Source: Chelativorans sp. ZYF759
GTDB taxonomy: Bacteria; Pseudomonadota; Alphaproteobacteria; Rhizobiales; Rhizobiaceae
Direction of reading: 5' to 3'
Length of the DNA stretch: 64,000 nt
Assembly: GCF_012911015.1 (NCBI RefSeq)
Contig: NZ_WVVV01000001.1
Span: forward strand, 372,001 to 436,000
Below, piece after piece: positions 36,542 through 45,351 of the stretch; position 1 is the first letter of the stretch; every line of letters starts with the position of its first letter. Under the pieces are notes generated by a model that worked only from the letters and a program-made list of their open reading frames with translations, was not told the origin of the DNA and made no database searches. Both the position numbers and the translations under genes were made by a program.

Positions 36542-37483
36542 ATGAGCCAACCCCGCAAGATCATCATCGACACCGATCCGGGCCAGGACGACGCGCTGGC
36601 CATCCTGCTGGCGCTTGCCAGCCCCGAGCTCGATGTGGTCGGGATCACGGCGGTTGCCGGCAACGTCCCACTGGCGCTGACGCAGAAGAACGCCCGTATC
36701 GTCTGCGAACTGGCCGGTCGGCCGGAGGTGAAGGTCTTTGCCGGTGCGTCCCGCCCGCTGGTCAGGCCCCTCGTCACCGCCGAGCATGTGCATGGCAAGA
36801 CCGGTCTCGACGGTCCGGTGCTGCCAGATCCCGTGATGCCGCTTCAGGACATGAACGCGGTCGATTTCATCGTCGAAACGGTGATGAACGAACCGGAAGG
36901 CGCTGTCACGCTCTGCCCGATCGGCCCGCTCACCAACATCGCGCTGGCGCTGGTGCGCGAGCCGCGCATCGGCGGTCGCATCCGAGAGATCGTGCTGATG
37001 GGCGGCGGCTATTTCGAACAGGGCAACGTGACCCCCTCGGCCGAGTTCAACATCTATGTCGATCCGCACGCGGCCGCGACGGTGTTTTCCGCCGGCATCC
37101 CGATCGTCATGATGCCGCTCGACGTGACCCACAAGGCGTTGACGACGCGGGCGCGCGTCGAGACTTTCCGTGCCATGGGAACCCGCGTCGGGACGGCGGC
37201 GGCCGAACTGCTCGACTTCTTCGAGCGGTTCGACGAGGAAAAATACGGTTCCGATGGCGGCCCGCTGCACGACCCTTGCGTCATCGCCTGGCTCCTGAAG
37301 CCGGAGCTTTTTTCGGGACGCCACTGCAACGTCGAGATCGAAACGGCTTCGGAACTGACGCTCGGTTCAACCGTGGTCGACTGGTGGGGTGTCACCGAAC
37401 GTCCGAAAAATGCGCTCGTGATGCGCGACATCGATGCCGACGGTTTCTTCGCGCTTTTGACCGAAAGGCTCGCGCGGCTCTAG
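36542..37483 (+). CDS. Inosine-uridine preferring nucleoside hydrolase
   Basis: Protein of 313 residues with the metal-binding N-terminal motif DTDPGQDDALAILLA and conserved ITAVAGN and MPLDVTH regions. It hydrolyses ribonucleosides to base plus ribose. The ATG at 36542 begins MSQPRKIIIDTDPG, the family start. It converges on the DUF423-rbsK pair, and the two stop codons share the tetranucleotide CTAG (37480-37483). The nearby ribokinase could use the released ribose. Confidence 0.93.
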   Translation: MSQPRKIIIDTDPGQDDALAILLALASPELDVVGITAVAGNVPLALTQKNARIVCELAGRPEVKVFAGASRPLVRPLVTAEHVHGKTGLDGPVLPDPVMPLQDMNAVDFIVETVMNEPEGAVTLCPIGPLTNIALALVREPRIGGRIREIVLMGGGYFEQGNVTPSAEFNIYVDPHAAATVFSAGIPIVMMPLDVTHKALTTRARVETFRAMGTRVGTAAAELLDFFERFDEEKYGSDGGPLHDPCVIAWLLKPELFSGRHCNVEIETASELTLGSTVVDWWGVTERPKNALVMRDIDADGFFALLTERLARL

Positions 37484-37863
37484 TCGTTCAGGGCCGGTGG
37501 CGCATTTGCGCGCGCGAGAAGCAGCATGACGGCAAGGCCAACCCAGCCTGCGATCATCAGGAAGCCGCCAATCGGCGCCGCCATGGGAAAGAGACGGTCG
37601 CCCATATAGTGGCGGGCCAGCAGGTCGCCCGAGAAGAGGACCAGCCCGACCAGCAGGCCCCAGCCCGCCAGATTGACGCCGCCCGGCGATCGGGTCAGCG
37701 ACAGCGCCACGAAAAGCGGCGCGTGAAACAGCAGGAACTGCGCGGCCGTTGCCAGCCCATCGCCGCCCGCATGGGCGGCGACCGCCGAGAAGGCAACGCC
37801 GGCGGCACCGCACAGCGCGCCGATCGCCCCCAGCCAGATCCGGGAAAGCGACAGGCTCCTCAT
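37480..37863 (-). CDS. DUF423-family membrane protein
   Basis: Protein of 127 residues with four predicted membrane helices. It matches the DUF423 (YwdK-like) family, including the conserved GALCGAAGVAFSAVAAHA start and FSGDLLARHYMGDR. The function of the family is unknown. The ATG at 37863 overlaps the rbsK stop (ATGA), so it is coupled to ribokinase. Its TAG stop shares CTAG with the stop of the convergent nucleoside hydrolase. Confidence 0.88.
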   Translation of the reverse strand: MRSLSLSRIWLGAIGALCGAAGVAFSAVAAHAGGDGLATAAQFLLFHAPLFVALSLTRSPGGVNLAGWGLLVGLVLFSGDLLARHYMGDRLFPMAAPIGGFLMIAGWVGLAVMLLLARANAPPALND

Positions 37864-38759
37864 CCGGCCATCGCCTCGTCGACCTCGGTCGCGTGGGGGA
37901 TGGAAGGCTGGGCACCGGATTTGAGGCAGGCAAGCGACCCCGCCACCGTCGCCCGGCACATCGCCTCCTCCAGTTCGAGCCCCGAATCCAGTGCGGCGGC
38001 GAGATATCCGCAAAATGTGTCGCCGGCGCCGACGGTGTCGACCGGTGTGATCTCCGGTGCCGACACGCGCAGTAACTCGCCATCGACGGTGGCGATCGCG
38101 CCATCCTTGCCCAGCGTCACGATCAGCGTGCTGGTGAAGCGCTTCGCGAAGGCCAGCATCTTGTCGCCGCGGCTGGCCCCTTCAAGCGCAAGCGCCTCGG
38201 CATAGAGGTCGAATTCGGTCTCGTTGGCGATCACGTAATCGGCCAGACCGAGCGTGTCCGCGCTCTCGGGCAGGAAGGGCGCCGTGTTGAGCAGGCTGAC
38301 CGCCCCACGCTCACGGGCGGCGGCAAGCGCGGCGCGCACGGTCTTGGCGGGTATCTCGTGCTGGAGAAGCACATGTTCGCCGGGCTGGAGGTCGGCAGCG
38401 GCGACGTCGCCGGGCAGGACGGTGGCATTCGCGCCCGGGATCACCGCGATGACATTCTCGCCGCTGGCGGCGACGAGAATGAGCGCCGTCCCTGTCGTGG
38501 CGTGCGAATCGCGCACGCTCGCGAGGTCGATGCCCGCCTGGCGCAGCAGGTTCAGGGCCTGGTCGGCGAAACTGTCCTGGCCGACGGCGCCGATCATGCG
38601 CACATCGCCGCCGGCGCGGGAAGCGGCCAGCGCCTGGTTGGCGCCCTTGCCGCCGGGCGCACTGGAAAAGGTCGAGCCGGCCACGGTTTCGCCGGGCTCC
38701 GGCAGCCTGGCGACATTCGCGATCAGGTCGAGATTGATGGAACCGATGACGGTGATCAC
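37860..38759 (-). CDS. rbsK: Ribokinase
   Basis: Protein of 299 residues in the PfkB family: GGKGANQALAASRAG near the N-terminus and the anion-hole/catalytic motif DTVGAGDTFCGYLAAAL near the C-terminus, with Asp as base. It phosphorylates D-ribose to ribose-5-phosphate. GTG at 38759, 6 nt after GGGAG, gives the family start VITVIGSINLD. A 16-bp perfect palindrome sits just upstream. No ribose ABC transporter is nearby, so intracellular ribose from nucleosides is the likely substrate. Confidence 0.93.
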   Translation of the reverse strand: MITVIGSINLDLIANVARLPEPGETVAGSTFSSAPGGKGANQALAASRAGGDVRMIGAVGQDSFADQALNLLRQAGIDLASVRDSHATTGTALILVAASGENVIAVIPGANATVLPGDVAAADLQPGEHVLLQHEIPAKTVRAALAAARERGAVSLLNTAPFLPESADTLGLADYVIANETEFDLYAEALALEGASRGDKMLAFAKRFTSTLIVTLGKDGAIATVDGELLRVSAPEITPVDTVGAGDTFCGYLAAALDSGLELEEAMCRATVAGSLACLKSGAQPSIPHATEVDEAMAG

Positions 38760-38768
38760 GATGGTCTC

Positions 38769-38784
38769 CCGGGAAATTTCCCGG
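38769..38784. promoter_or_regulatory. 16-bp perfect palindrome upstream of rbsK
   Basis: CCGGGAAATTTCCCGG is a perfect palindrome lying 9 nt upstream of the rbsK GTG and touching the ribosome binding site. Its symmetry without a loop suits a dimeric repressor operator rather than a hairpin. The 3' end of the Ada-like gene is 36 bp away, so it could also mark the end of that transcript. Confidence 0.45.
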
Positions 38785-38819
38785 AAGCTAGCGGATTTGG
38801 GGGCCGGCTCCAAGCGGCA

Positions 38820-39710
38820 TCAGGCCGCATCTCCGGCGCCAAGCTGGCCAGCCTCCCAGCCGAGCATCGCGCGCTTGCGCGTCAGACCCCAATGATAGCC
38901 CGTGAGCGCGCCCGATTTGCCGAGCGCGCGATGGCAGGGCACCACGAAGGAGAGCGGATTGGCGCCGATGGCGGCACCCACCGCGCGGCTCGCCTGGGGC
39001 CGACCGATTTCGGCGGCAAGCCTGGAATAGCTGCGCGCCCGCCCGAGCGGGATTTTCAGCAAGGCCTCCCACACGCGGATCTGGAAATCGGAGCCGATCA
39101 TGACGACGCGCAAGGGCTCTTCCGGACGCCAACGCGCGGGATCGAAGATCCGCTGCGCGTAAGGATGGGTGGCGATCGGGTCCTCGACGTAATGCGCGTT
39201 CGGCCAGCGTCCCGCCATATCGGCCAGGGCCACGGCTTCCTCGCCCGTATCGGCGAAGGCGAGCCCTGCCAGGCCCCGGTCGGTGGCCATGATCAGCGCC
39301 TGTCCGAAAGGCGACCTGTGCCAGCCGTAGCGGATCGTCAGGCCCTTGCCGCGGCTCTTGTAGTCTCCCGGCGACATCGCCTCGTGGGTGACGAAGAGGT
39401 CGTGCAGCCGACCGGGACCCGACATGCCGAGCTCGAAGGCGGCATCGAGAAGCGGCATGCCGTCATCGAGGAGGCGGCGCGCATTGTCGAGCGTGATCGC
39501 CTGCAGGAAAGCCTTGGGCGACAGCCCCGCCCAGCGGGTGAACGTCTTCTGCAGAAGCGTCGGCGAGGTGCCGACCTCCTGCGCCAGTTCCTCCAGGGTC
39601 GGCTGGTCGCGATAGTCGAGGCTGATGCGCTCGATGACGCTGCGCACGATCTCGTAATCCGCGCCGAGCGGCGTCACGTCCTTCTGCAGGATGGCTGTGG
39701 GAGCATTCAT
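38820..39710 (-). CDS. AraC-type regulator / methylated-DNA-protein cysteine methyltransferase (Ada-like)
   Basis: Protein of 296 residues. The N-terminal ~100 form an AraC-type helix-turn-helix pair (LEELAQEVGTSPTLLQKTF, LLDAAFELGMSG), then an O6-methylguanine-DNA methyltransferase domain with the active-site motif VVPCHRALG (Cys259). The E. coli Ada zinc-binding methylphosphotriester sensor domain is missing. It directly reverses O6-alkylguanine and may regulate itself or the divergent arfB-alkB pair. ATG 39710 is the natural start; an in-frame extension upstream has no support. Confidence 0.9.
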   Translation of the reverse strand: MNAPTAILQKDVTPLGADYEIVRSVIERISLDYRDQPTLEELAQEVGTSPTLLQKTFTRWAGLSPKAFLQAITLDNARRLLDDGMPLLDAAFELGMSGPGRLHDLFVTHEAMSPGDYKSRGKGLTIRYGWHRSPFGQALIMATDRGLAGLAFADTGEEAVALADMAGRWPNAHYVEDPIATHPYAQRIFDPARWRPEEPLRVVMIGSDFQIRVWEALLKIPLGRARSYSRLAAEIGRPQASRAVGAAIGANPLSFVVPCHRALGKSGALTGYHWGLTRKRAMLGWEAGQLGAGDAA

Positions 39711-39880
39711 GGGACTGCCTCGCACCTTTCGATCATCCCCCACTATCGCCCGCCACCCGCCCCGCGACCACCCGATTCTTGACGCACGTCTCGAGGCCGG
39801 CATTTGCTCTTGTCCGCGGCCAGTCTCGACATAGCTGTGACGGACAGGCACAACTGGCCGATTCCTAACAGGAGCGATCT
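39711..39880. promoter_or_regulatory. Divergent promoter region between Ada-like gene and arfB
   Basis: A 170-bp gap shared by the leftward Ada-like gene and the rightward arfB-alkB pair. I see TTGACG at 39779-39784 as a possible rightward -35 but no convincing -10, and no E. coli-style Ada box (AAAGCGCA). No gene is apparent in it. Confidence 0.3.
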
Positions 39881-40318
39881 GTGAGCGACGGCGCGAAGCT
39901 GGACATCAGGGGCAATGAATTCATCCTCGAATCCGAGCTCGAGGAGCAGTTTATCCGTTCGTCGGGGCCCGGCGGGCAGAACGTCAACAAGGTGGCCACC
40001 GCCGTCCAGCTGCGTATCGACGTGCTCAATGCGGCCGGTCTCAGCGCGCGCACCCGCGAACGGGCGCTGAAGCTGGCCGGGCAGAGGGCCACCAAGGAGG
40101 GCGAGATCCTCATCGAAGCGGGCCGCTTCCGCACCCAGGAGATGAACCGTGCCGATGCGCGCGAACGCCTCGTCGAGCTGCTCGTGCGGGCAGCAGAGCC
40201 ACCGCCCAAACCCCGCAAGAAGACGCGGCCCTCGAAAGGCGCCGTGGAACGGCGGCTGAAGGCGAAATCCGGCCGGTCGCAGATCAAGAAGATGCGCGGC
40301 AAGGTCGGCTCGGAGTAG
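39881..40318 (+). CDS. arfB: Alternative ribosome-rescue factor ArfB
   Basis: Protein of 145 residues with the release-factor-type GGQ motif (SSGPGGQNVNKV, GGQ at 31-33) and a basic, disordered C-terminal tail (KPRKKTRPSKGAVERRL...KMRGK) that inserts into the mRNA channel of stalled ribosomes. It hydrolyses peptidyl-tRNA on non-stop complexes. The GTG at 39881 follows AGGAG. alkB starts 9 bp after its stop. Confidence 0.93.
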   Translation: MSDGAKLDIRGNEFILESELEEQFIRSSGPGGQNVNKVATAVQLRIDVLNAAGLSARTRERALKLAGQRATKEGEILIEAGRFRTQEMNRADARERLVELLVRAAEPPPKPRKKTRPSKGAVERRLKAKSGRSQIKKMRGKVGSE

Positions 40319-40327
40319 GAAGGCGGC

Positions 40328-40939
40328 ATGAAGGAACTCCCCGAAGGCGTGCGGCATCTGCCGGGCCATTTCGACCCCGCGGCCCAGGAGGCGCTGCTCG
40401 CCGAAATCCGCGGCATCGTGGCCGAAGCCCCGCTCTATGTGCCCGCCATGCCCCGCACCGGCAAGGAGATGAGCGTGCGTATGACCAATTGCGGCGCGCT
40501 CGGCTGGGTCACCGACAAGGAACGCGGCTATCGCTACCAGGACACCCACCCCGTGACCGGAAGGCCCTGGCCGCCGATCCCCGCTCCTCTGCTGTCCCTT
40601 TGGGAAGAGCTTTCCGGCTGGCCGCAGCCACCCGAGGCATGCCTGGTCAATTTCTACGAGATTTCGGCCCGCATGGGGCTGCATCAGGACCGCGACGAGG
40701 CCAATCTGGTAGCCCCCGTGCTGTCGGTCTCGCTGGGCGACGCGTGCCTCTTCCGCGTCGGCGGGACCTCGCGTGGCGGCCCGACCATGTCGTTCCGGCT
40801 GGAAAGCGGCGACGTGATGCTGCTCGAAGGTCCCGGCCGCCTGCGCTTCCACGGCGTCGACCGCATCCATGCGGGTACGTCGGGTCTCCTGAAGAATGGC
40901 GGGCGCATCAATCTGACGCTCAGGCGGGTGACGGTCTAG
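40328..40939 (+). CDS. alkB: AlkB-type DNA dealkylase
   Basis: Protein of 203 residues, an Fe(II)/2-oxoglutarate dioxygenase. Iron ligands are visible as HxD in GLHQDRDE and the distal His in RLRFHGVDRI, with the 2-oxoglutarate arginine in GGRINLTLRRV. It removes 1-methyladenine and 3-methylcytosine lesions oxidatively. It probably forms an operon with arfB and is divergent from an O6-methylguanine methyltransferase, making a small alkylation-repair locus. Confidence 0.94.
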   Translation: MKELPEGVRHLPGHFDPAAQEALLAEIRGIVAEAPLYVPAMPRTGKEMSVRMTNCGALGWVTDKERGYRYQDTHPVTGRPWPPIPAPLLSLWEELSGWPQPPEACLVNFYEISARMGLHQDRDEANLVAPVLSVSLGDACLFRVGGTSRGGPTMSFRLESGDVMLLEGPGRLRFHGVDRIHAGTSGLLKNGGRINLTLRRVTV

Positions 40940-40958
40940 CGACCGGCGCATGATCGGG

Positions 40959-42479
40959 TTACGGCCTTCTTCTGTAGACCTCCACGGTGTCGTCTTCCGC
41001 CAGGAGCTGGTAGTTGCCGAATATGGACTCGAAATCGAACGCGCTTCGAAGGTAATCCGTCCAAACGGGATTGGACTTCTGGACCAGGATTATGTCGGGC
41101 ACCTCGCGGTCGATCTCCTCGGCTTTTGCCGCCATGAAGTCGTGCAGCATCATGTCGTAATGCTCGAAACGGGCAGCGTCCTCAGCCGCCCGTGCACGCT
41201 CGCGCAGCAACAATGCGTAACCGCCGAGCCAGTCACCATGATGCGGCGAAATCCAGCGCCCGTTCACCATGGGGGTGAAGGGGTGACCGATGGCGATGTC
41301 GCTGGCCACCACGGCCACCGAGGGCGCGTCGTAGGTGGCCCGCACGGAAGCCAGCGTTGCCGAATCTGGTTTCTGCGACGTGGTGAAGGGCAGGAAACAG
41401 GCCAGCATCACGGCCCCGGCCAGCACCGCCCACGCGCGTTCCTTTCGATCACCGAGCCCCGGCCCGCGCGCCAGCCGTTCGGCGAGCGCCACGCCAGCAG
41501 CCATGAAGGCGAAGAACAGGCTCGCGAAGAAATGATATGGCCAGCCCTTCGCCTGGATGGCGGCCACCGCGAGGCTGGCCAAGGATGCCGACAACGCAGC
41601 CACCACCAAAGGGGATGGCGGGCGCCCTGCGCCCATGCGCCAGACGAGCACCAGCGGCAGGAGGCAGATAGGCAGGAACCGCAGCACACGGTCGTGGCTG
41701 CTGACCTGGAGATAGGTATCGACCAGCAGCGGATAGAGGTCGAGGACGAATTCGGGGTGAAAGGCCACGATGGCGGCCAGATAGCCGACAAAAATCACCC
41801 CGAGGACCCAGAACTCGACCAGCCTCAACAGCTGCCGAACACCGATACGGGCCCACAGAAGCACCGCCAGCGCGGCCACGACCAGGCCGTAATGGGGCTT
41901 CACCAACACCAGAACGCTGCCCGCCACGCCCACCGCCGCCGACAGGGCAAGTCCGGGGCGGCCTCTGGCCCCCTCCTCGGCACGCCAGGCCGTCAAGACG
42001 AGAAACGGCAGGAAGAGCGCGACGGCAATGTGGTCACGCTCGCTGAAGGCATTGCCAGGAAAGAGAACGAGCAGCGCCAGCATCAGGGGCGAAAGCCTGA
42101 CCAGCCAGGGGTTCGCCAGGTAGCCTCCGCGCCGCGCGACGAGGCCGGCGCCGAACAAACCTGCAAGGACCGCCGCGAGAGTAAGGCCGTGGACGGCGCT
42201 CTCAGGCGAAAAGCCCACCTGTCTCGCCAACCACACGAACGGAAGATAGAGCCAGACGCTGAAGGGCGGGTTGGTCTCGATCACGTCAACATAGAGCCGC
42301 TCGCCCTCGAGCATGCGCACGCCCACATGGATGAGCCAGCTCGTATCGGGGATCGTGCCCCAACGCTGCTGCCACCAGAGGGAAATGGCGAGCACCGCCA
42401 GCCAGGCCGCGCCGACCAGCCGAATCTCTGCGGCGGCTGGTCGTGGCCCAGCCGCGCTAACGGGTACAGAAATGCTCAT
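40959..42479 (-). CDS. Multi-pass membrane protein, PMT/GT-C-like
   Basis: Protein of 506 residues with about ten predicted membrane helices and a C-terminal soluble segment. The first periplasmic loop (ERLYVDVIETNPPFSVWLYLP) has the acidic-x-NPP pattern common in GT-C transferases of the PMT/ArnT type. It may transfer a lipid-linked sugar to an envelope glycan or protein. The ATG at 42479 lies in an isolated transcription unit between alkB (convergent) and coaA (97 bp away, same strand). The substrate is unknown. Confidence 0.72.
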   Translation of the reverse strand: MSISVPVSAAGPRPAAAEIRLVGAAWLAVLAISLWWQQRWGTIPDTSWLIHVGVRMLEGERLYVDVIETNPPFSVWLYLPFVWLARQVGFSPESAVHGLTLAAVLAGLFGAGLVARRGGYLANPWLVRLSPLMLALLVLFPGNAFSERDHIAVALFLPFLVLTAWRAEEGARGRPGLALSAAVGVAGSVLVLVKPHYGLVVAALAVLLWARIGVRQLLRLVEFWVLGVIFVGYLAAIVAFHPEFVLDLYPLLVDTYLQVSSHDRVLRFLPICLLPLVLVWRMGAGRPPSPLVVAALSASLASLAVAAIQAKGWPYHFFASLFFAFMAAGVALAERLARGPGLGDRKERAWAVLAGAVMLACFLPFTTSQKPDSATLASVRATYDAPSVAVVASDIAIGHPFTPMVNGRWISPHHGDWLGGYALLLRERARAAEDAARFEHYDMMLHDFMAAKAEEIDREVPDIILVQKSNPVWTDYLRSAFDFESIFGNYQLLAEDDTVEVYRRRP

Positions 42480-42576
42480 CTCGTCATCGGTCCGACCTAG
42501 GTCGGAGGACGATATAGACGGAACGTAAAGCTGCCGTAAAAGCGGAATGGCCGGGTAGGCCGACGCAGCGCCGCTC

Positions 42577-43536
42577 CTAGAGCTTCCTCAGCGCCACCGT
42601 CTCCACCAGATGGTCCGCGCCCTTGCGCAGGATCAGGTCGGCACGGGGACGGGTCGGCAGGATGTTTTCGCGCAGGTTCTTGAGGTTGATGTTGTGCCAC
42701 AGGCCTTCGGCGATCGCGCGCGCGGAATCCTCCGACAGCTCCGAGTAGCGATGAAAGAAGGATTTCGGGTCCTTGAAGGCCGTTTCGCGCAGCCGCATGA
42801 ACCGGTCGATGTACCAGGCCCGGATCAGCTCTTCCTGGGCATCGATATAGACCGAGAAGTCGAAGAAATCCGAGACGACCGGCACCGCCTTGCCATCCTT
42901 GGGCAATTCGCGCGTCTGAAGCACGTTGATGCCCTCGAAGATGAGGATGTCCGGCCGGTCGATGGTCACATATTCGCCCGGGCGCACGTCATAGGTCATG
43001 TGCGAATAGAGCGGCGCGGGCACGTTGGGCTGGCCCGATTTGATGGCCGAGAGGAAACGCAGCAACTGGCCGACGTCGTAGCTTTCGGGAAAACCCTTGC
43101 GATCCATCAGGTTTTCGCGCCGCAGCACCTCGTTGGGCAGGAGGAACCCGTCGGTCGTTACCAGATCGACCTTCGGGCTGGAGGGCCAGCGCGCGAGCAG
43201 TTCCTGCAGGACGCGGGCCGTTGTCGACTTGCCGACCGCAACCGAGCCCGCCACGCCGATCACGAAGGGGCTCTTTACGGCATCGTCCGAATTGAAGAAG
43301 ACCTTTCGCTGCTCGAAGAGCAGCTGCGTGGCCTCGACATGGGCCGAAAGCAGACGCGAGACCGACAGATAGATGCGCCGCACCTCGTCGAGATCGATGG
43401 GGTCGTTCAGCGAACGCAGCCGCCGCACCTCGTCTTCGGTCAGGGTCAGCGGCGTGTCGGCGCGGAACTTGGCCCACTGCTCCGCGGAAAAGATGCGATA
43501 GGGTGAATATTTCTCGGTGGGGACGAGCTGATCCAT
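42577..43536 (-). CDS. coaA: Type I pantothenate kinase
   Basis: Protein of 319 residues with Walker [19 protein letters not shown] and family stretches [24 protein letters not shown] and FEGINVLQT. It catalyses the first step of coenzyme A synthesis. GGAGGAA precedes the ATG at 43536, fixing the start; in-frame sequence upstream overlaps the hisE end. It lies 32 bp after hisE, the usual end of the rhizobial his cluster. Confidence 0.96.
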   Translation of the reverse strand: MDQLVPTEKYSPYRIFSAEQWAKFRADTPLTLTEDEVRRLRSLNDPIDLDEVRRIYLSVSRLLSAHVEATQLLFEQRKVFFNSDDAVKSPFVIGVAGSVAVGKSTTARVLQELLARWPSSPKVDLVTTDGFLLPNEVLRRENLMDRKGFPESYDVGQLLRFLSAIKSGQPNVPAPLYSHMTYDVRPGEYVTIDRPDILIFEGINVLQTRELPKDGKAVPVVSDFFDFSVYIDAQEELIRAWYIDRFMRLRETAFKDPKSFFHRYSELSEDSARAIAEGLWHNINLKNLRENILPTRPRADLILRKGADHLVETVALRKL

Positions 43537-43568
43537 CGACCATTCCTCCGCGGGCTGCCGCGATACGC

Positions 43569-43898
43569 TCAATCCTTGCCCTCCCCGCGAGACGCCTTCT
43601 CGGCCACGCCCGACTGAGCCGTGCGCCGCTCGAGTTCGGCCAGCACCTCGTCCAATGGCACCTTGGCCAGCGCCAGCACGACCAGCCAATGATAGATCAG
43701 ATCGGCGCTTTCGGAAACGAGCGCCTTGCGATCCTTTCCGACCGCCGCGATCACCGTCTCAACGGCCTCCTCGCCCAGCTTCTTGGCGGCCTTTTCCGGG
43801 CCGGCCGCGAACAGCTTCGCCGTCCAGGAACTTGCGTCTCCCGACGCAGCCCTGCCGGCCACGATGCGCTCCAGATCGTGTAGGGAGAACTGGGTCAT
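43569..43898 (-). CDS. hisE: Phosphoribosyl-ATP pyrophosphatase
   Basis: Protein of 109 residues with the HisE all-alpha NTP-pyrophosphohydrolase pattern ([29 protein letters not shown]). It catalyses the second step of histidine synthesis. The ATG overlaps the hisF stop by 4 bp (ATGA), giving translational coupling. coaA follows. Confidence 0.95.
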   Translation of the reverse strand: MTQFSLHDLERIVAGRAASGDASSWTAKLFAAGPEKAAKKLGEEAVETVIAAVGKDRKALVSESADLIYHWLVVLALAKVPLDEVLAELERRTAQSGVAEKASRGEGKD

Positions 43899-44692
43899 GC
43901 TTCTGCCCCGTCAATGCCGTCGAGTCGCATCGAAAGGCCAGCCTGCGCCATGTGGCGCTTGGCTTCGCCAATCGAATAGGTGCCGAAATGGAAGATCGAT
44001 GCCGCCAGCACGGCCGTTGCATGGCCATCGCGGATGCCCTCGACCAAATGGTCCAGATTGCCGACGCCGCCGGACGCGATCACCGGCGCGCGCACCGCGT
44101 CGGCCACCGCCCGGGTCAGCGCGATGTCATAGCCGACCTTGGTCCCGTCGCGGTCCATGGACGTGAGCAGAATCTCGCCCGCCCCCAAATCCACCACCTT
44201 CCGTGCGAACGCCACCGCCTCGATGCCGGTCGGCATGCGACCGCCATGGGTGAAGATCTCCCAGCGATCGGCCTCGCCCGGCTGCGAGACGCGCTTGGCG
44301 TCGATGGCGACCACGATGCACTGGTTGCCGAACTTGTCGGCGGCCTCGGCCACGAAATCGGGATTGGCGACGGCCGCCGTGTTGATCGACACCTTGTCGG
44401 CGCCCGCCAGAAGCAGTTTGCGGATATCAGCCACCTGCCGTACGCCGCCGCCGACCGTCAGCGGCATGAAGCACTGTTCCGCCGTGCGGGCAACGACGTC
44501 GAAGATCGTCTCGCGATTGTCCGAGCTTGCCGTGATGTCCAGGAAGCAGAGCTCGTCGGCGCCGGCGGCGTCATAGGCCTTGGCCGCCTCGACCGGATCG
44601 CCGGCGTCCACCAGATCGACGAAATTGACGCCCTTGACGACGCGGCCGTCCTTGACGTCCAGGCAGGGAATGACACGGGCTTTGAGGGTCAT
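43895..44692 (-). CDS. hisF: Imidazole glycerol phosphate synthase cyclase subunit
   Basis: Protein of 265 residues, a TIM barrel beginning [24 protein letters not shown] with the catalytic Asp in CLDV and the phosphate-binding ASGGVGN near the C-terminal side. It works with HisH to form IGP and AICAR. In the related order it normally follows hisA directly; here a ClbS/DfsB-family gene lies between the two. It overlaps hisE by 4 bp. Confidence 0.96.
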   Translation of the reverse strand: MTLKARVIPCLDVKDGRVVKGVNFVDLVDAGDPVEAAKAYDAAGADELCFLDITASSDNRETIFDVVARTAEQCFMPLTVGGGVRQVADIRKLLLAGADKVSINTAAVANPDFVAEAADKFGNQCIVVAIDAKRVSQPGEADRWEIFTHGGRMPTGIEAVAFARKVVDLGAGEILLTSMDRDGTKVGYDIALTRAVADAVRAPVIASGGVGNLDHLVEGIRDGHATAVLAASIFHFGTYSIGEAKRHMAQAGLSMRLDGIDGAEA

Positions 44693-44791
44693 CCGTTCTT
44701 GTCCATCTGATCGCGCCTTCCCATCAGTATCGCGGCGCGTCCATAGCAGGAAGCGGGAGAACGGCAAAGCTTCCCGTATTGCGCGCGGTCC

Positions 44792-45286
44792 TCACTCCCG
44801 TGCCTTCAGACGCGAACGGACATATTTGCTCGCCGACCGATAGTGGCTCGGGCCGGCGGCCTCTGCCCAGCGTCCCGGCGTCCAGTCATTTTTGGCGCCT
44901 TTCATCGGACCGCCATAAAGCTCTTCCTGGCTGCGGTCGCTCATCCAATCGACCAGTCGGAGGTGCTGGTCCCGCAGCATCGCCAATGCCGCTGGCCAGT
45001 CCAGATCCGCCTGGCGTTTCCCAAGATCGGTATTGTAGCGCTTGAGCTCGTTCCATTTGTAGCCCGGCGCGGGAAATGCGACTTCCTTGCCTGCCATGCC
45101 GTCCGCATACCAGCCCAGGAAAAGCTCGATCCAGTGGGCGCGGTGACCGACGACGTCCTTGATCGACGTATGGTCTACATCCTTCTCCATCGCGGCATTG
45201 GCATCGATCGGCTGAAGCAGCATGTAAAGTCTCTCGAACTCTTTAGCCGTCAGCGCTTCCAGCTGTGCCTTCTGGGTGGCGGCCAT
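44792..45286 (-). CDS. ClbS/DfsB-family four-helix bundle protein
   Basis: Protein of 164 residues, mostly helical, matching the ClbS/DfsB (DUF1706) pattern: LTAKEFERLYMLLQPI, SIKDVVGHRAHWIELFLGWYADG, APGYKWNELKRYN and a C-terminal W-rich TPGRWAEAAGPSHYRSASKY. ClbS is a cyclopropane hydrolase that protects E. coli from colibactin, but most family members are uncharacterised. The gene sits in line within the his cluster between hisA and hisF, with gaps of 65 and 99 bp, which suggests an insertion. Confidence 0.83.
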   Translation of the reverse strand: MAATQKAQLEALTAKEFERLYMLLQPIDANAAMEKDVDHTSIKDVVGHRAHWIELFLGWYADGMAGKEVAFPAPGYKWNELKRYNTDLGKRQADLDWPAALAMLRDQHLRLVDWMSDRSQEELYGGPMKGAKNDWTPGRWAEAAGPSHYRSASKYVRSRLKARE

Positions 45287-45351
45287 TGCTGCAGTCCCCC
45301 CTTTTCTGCCTATCTGCCGTGTGAAAGAAGTACCGTCTCAGCCGCGCGGCG

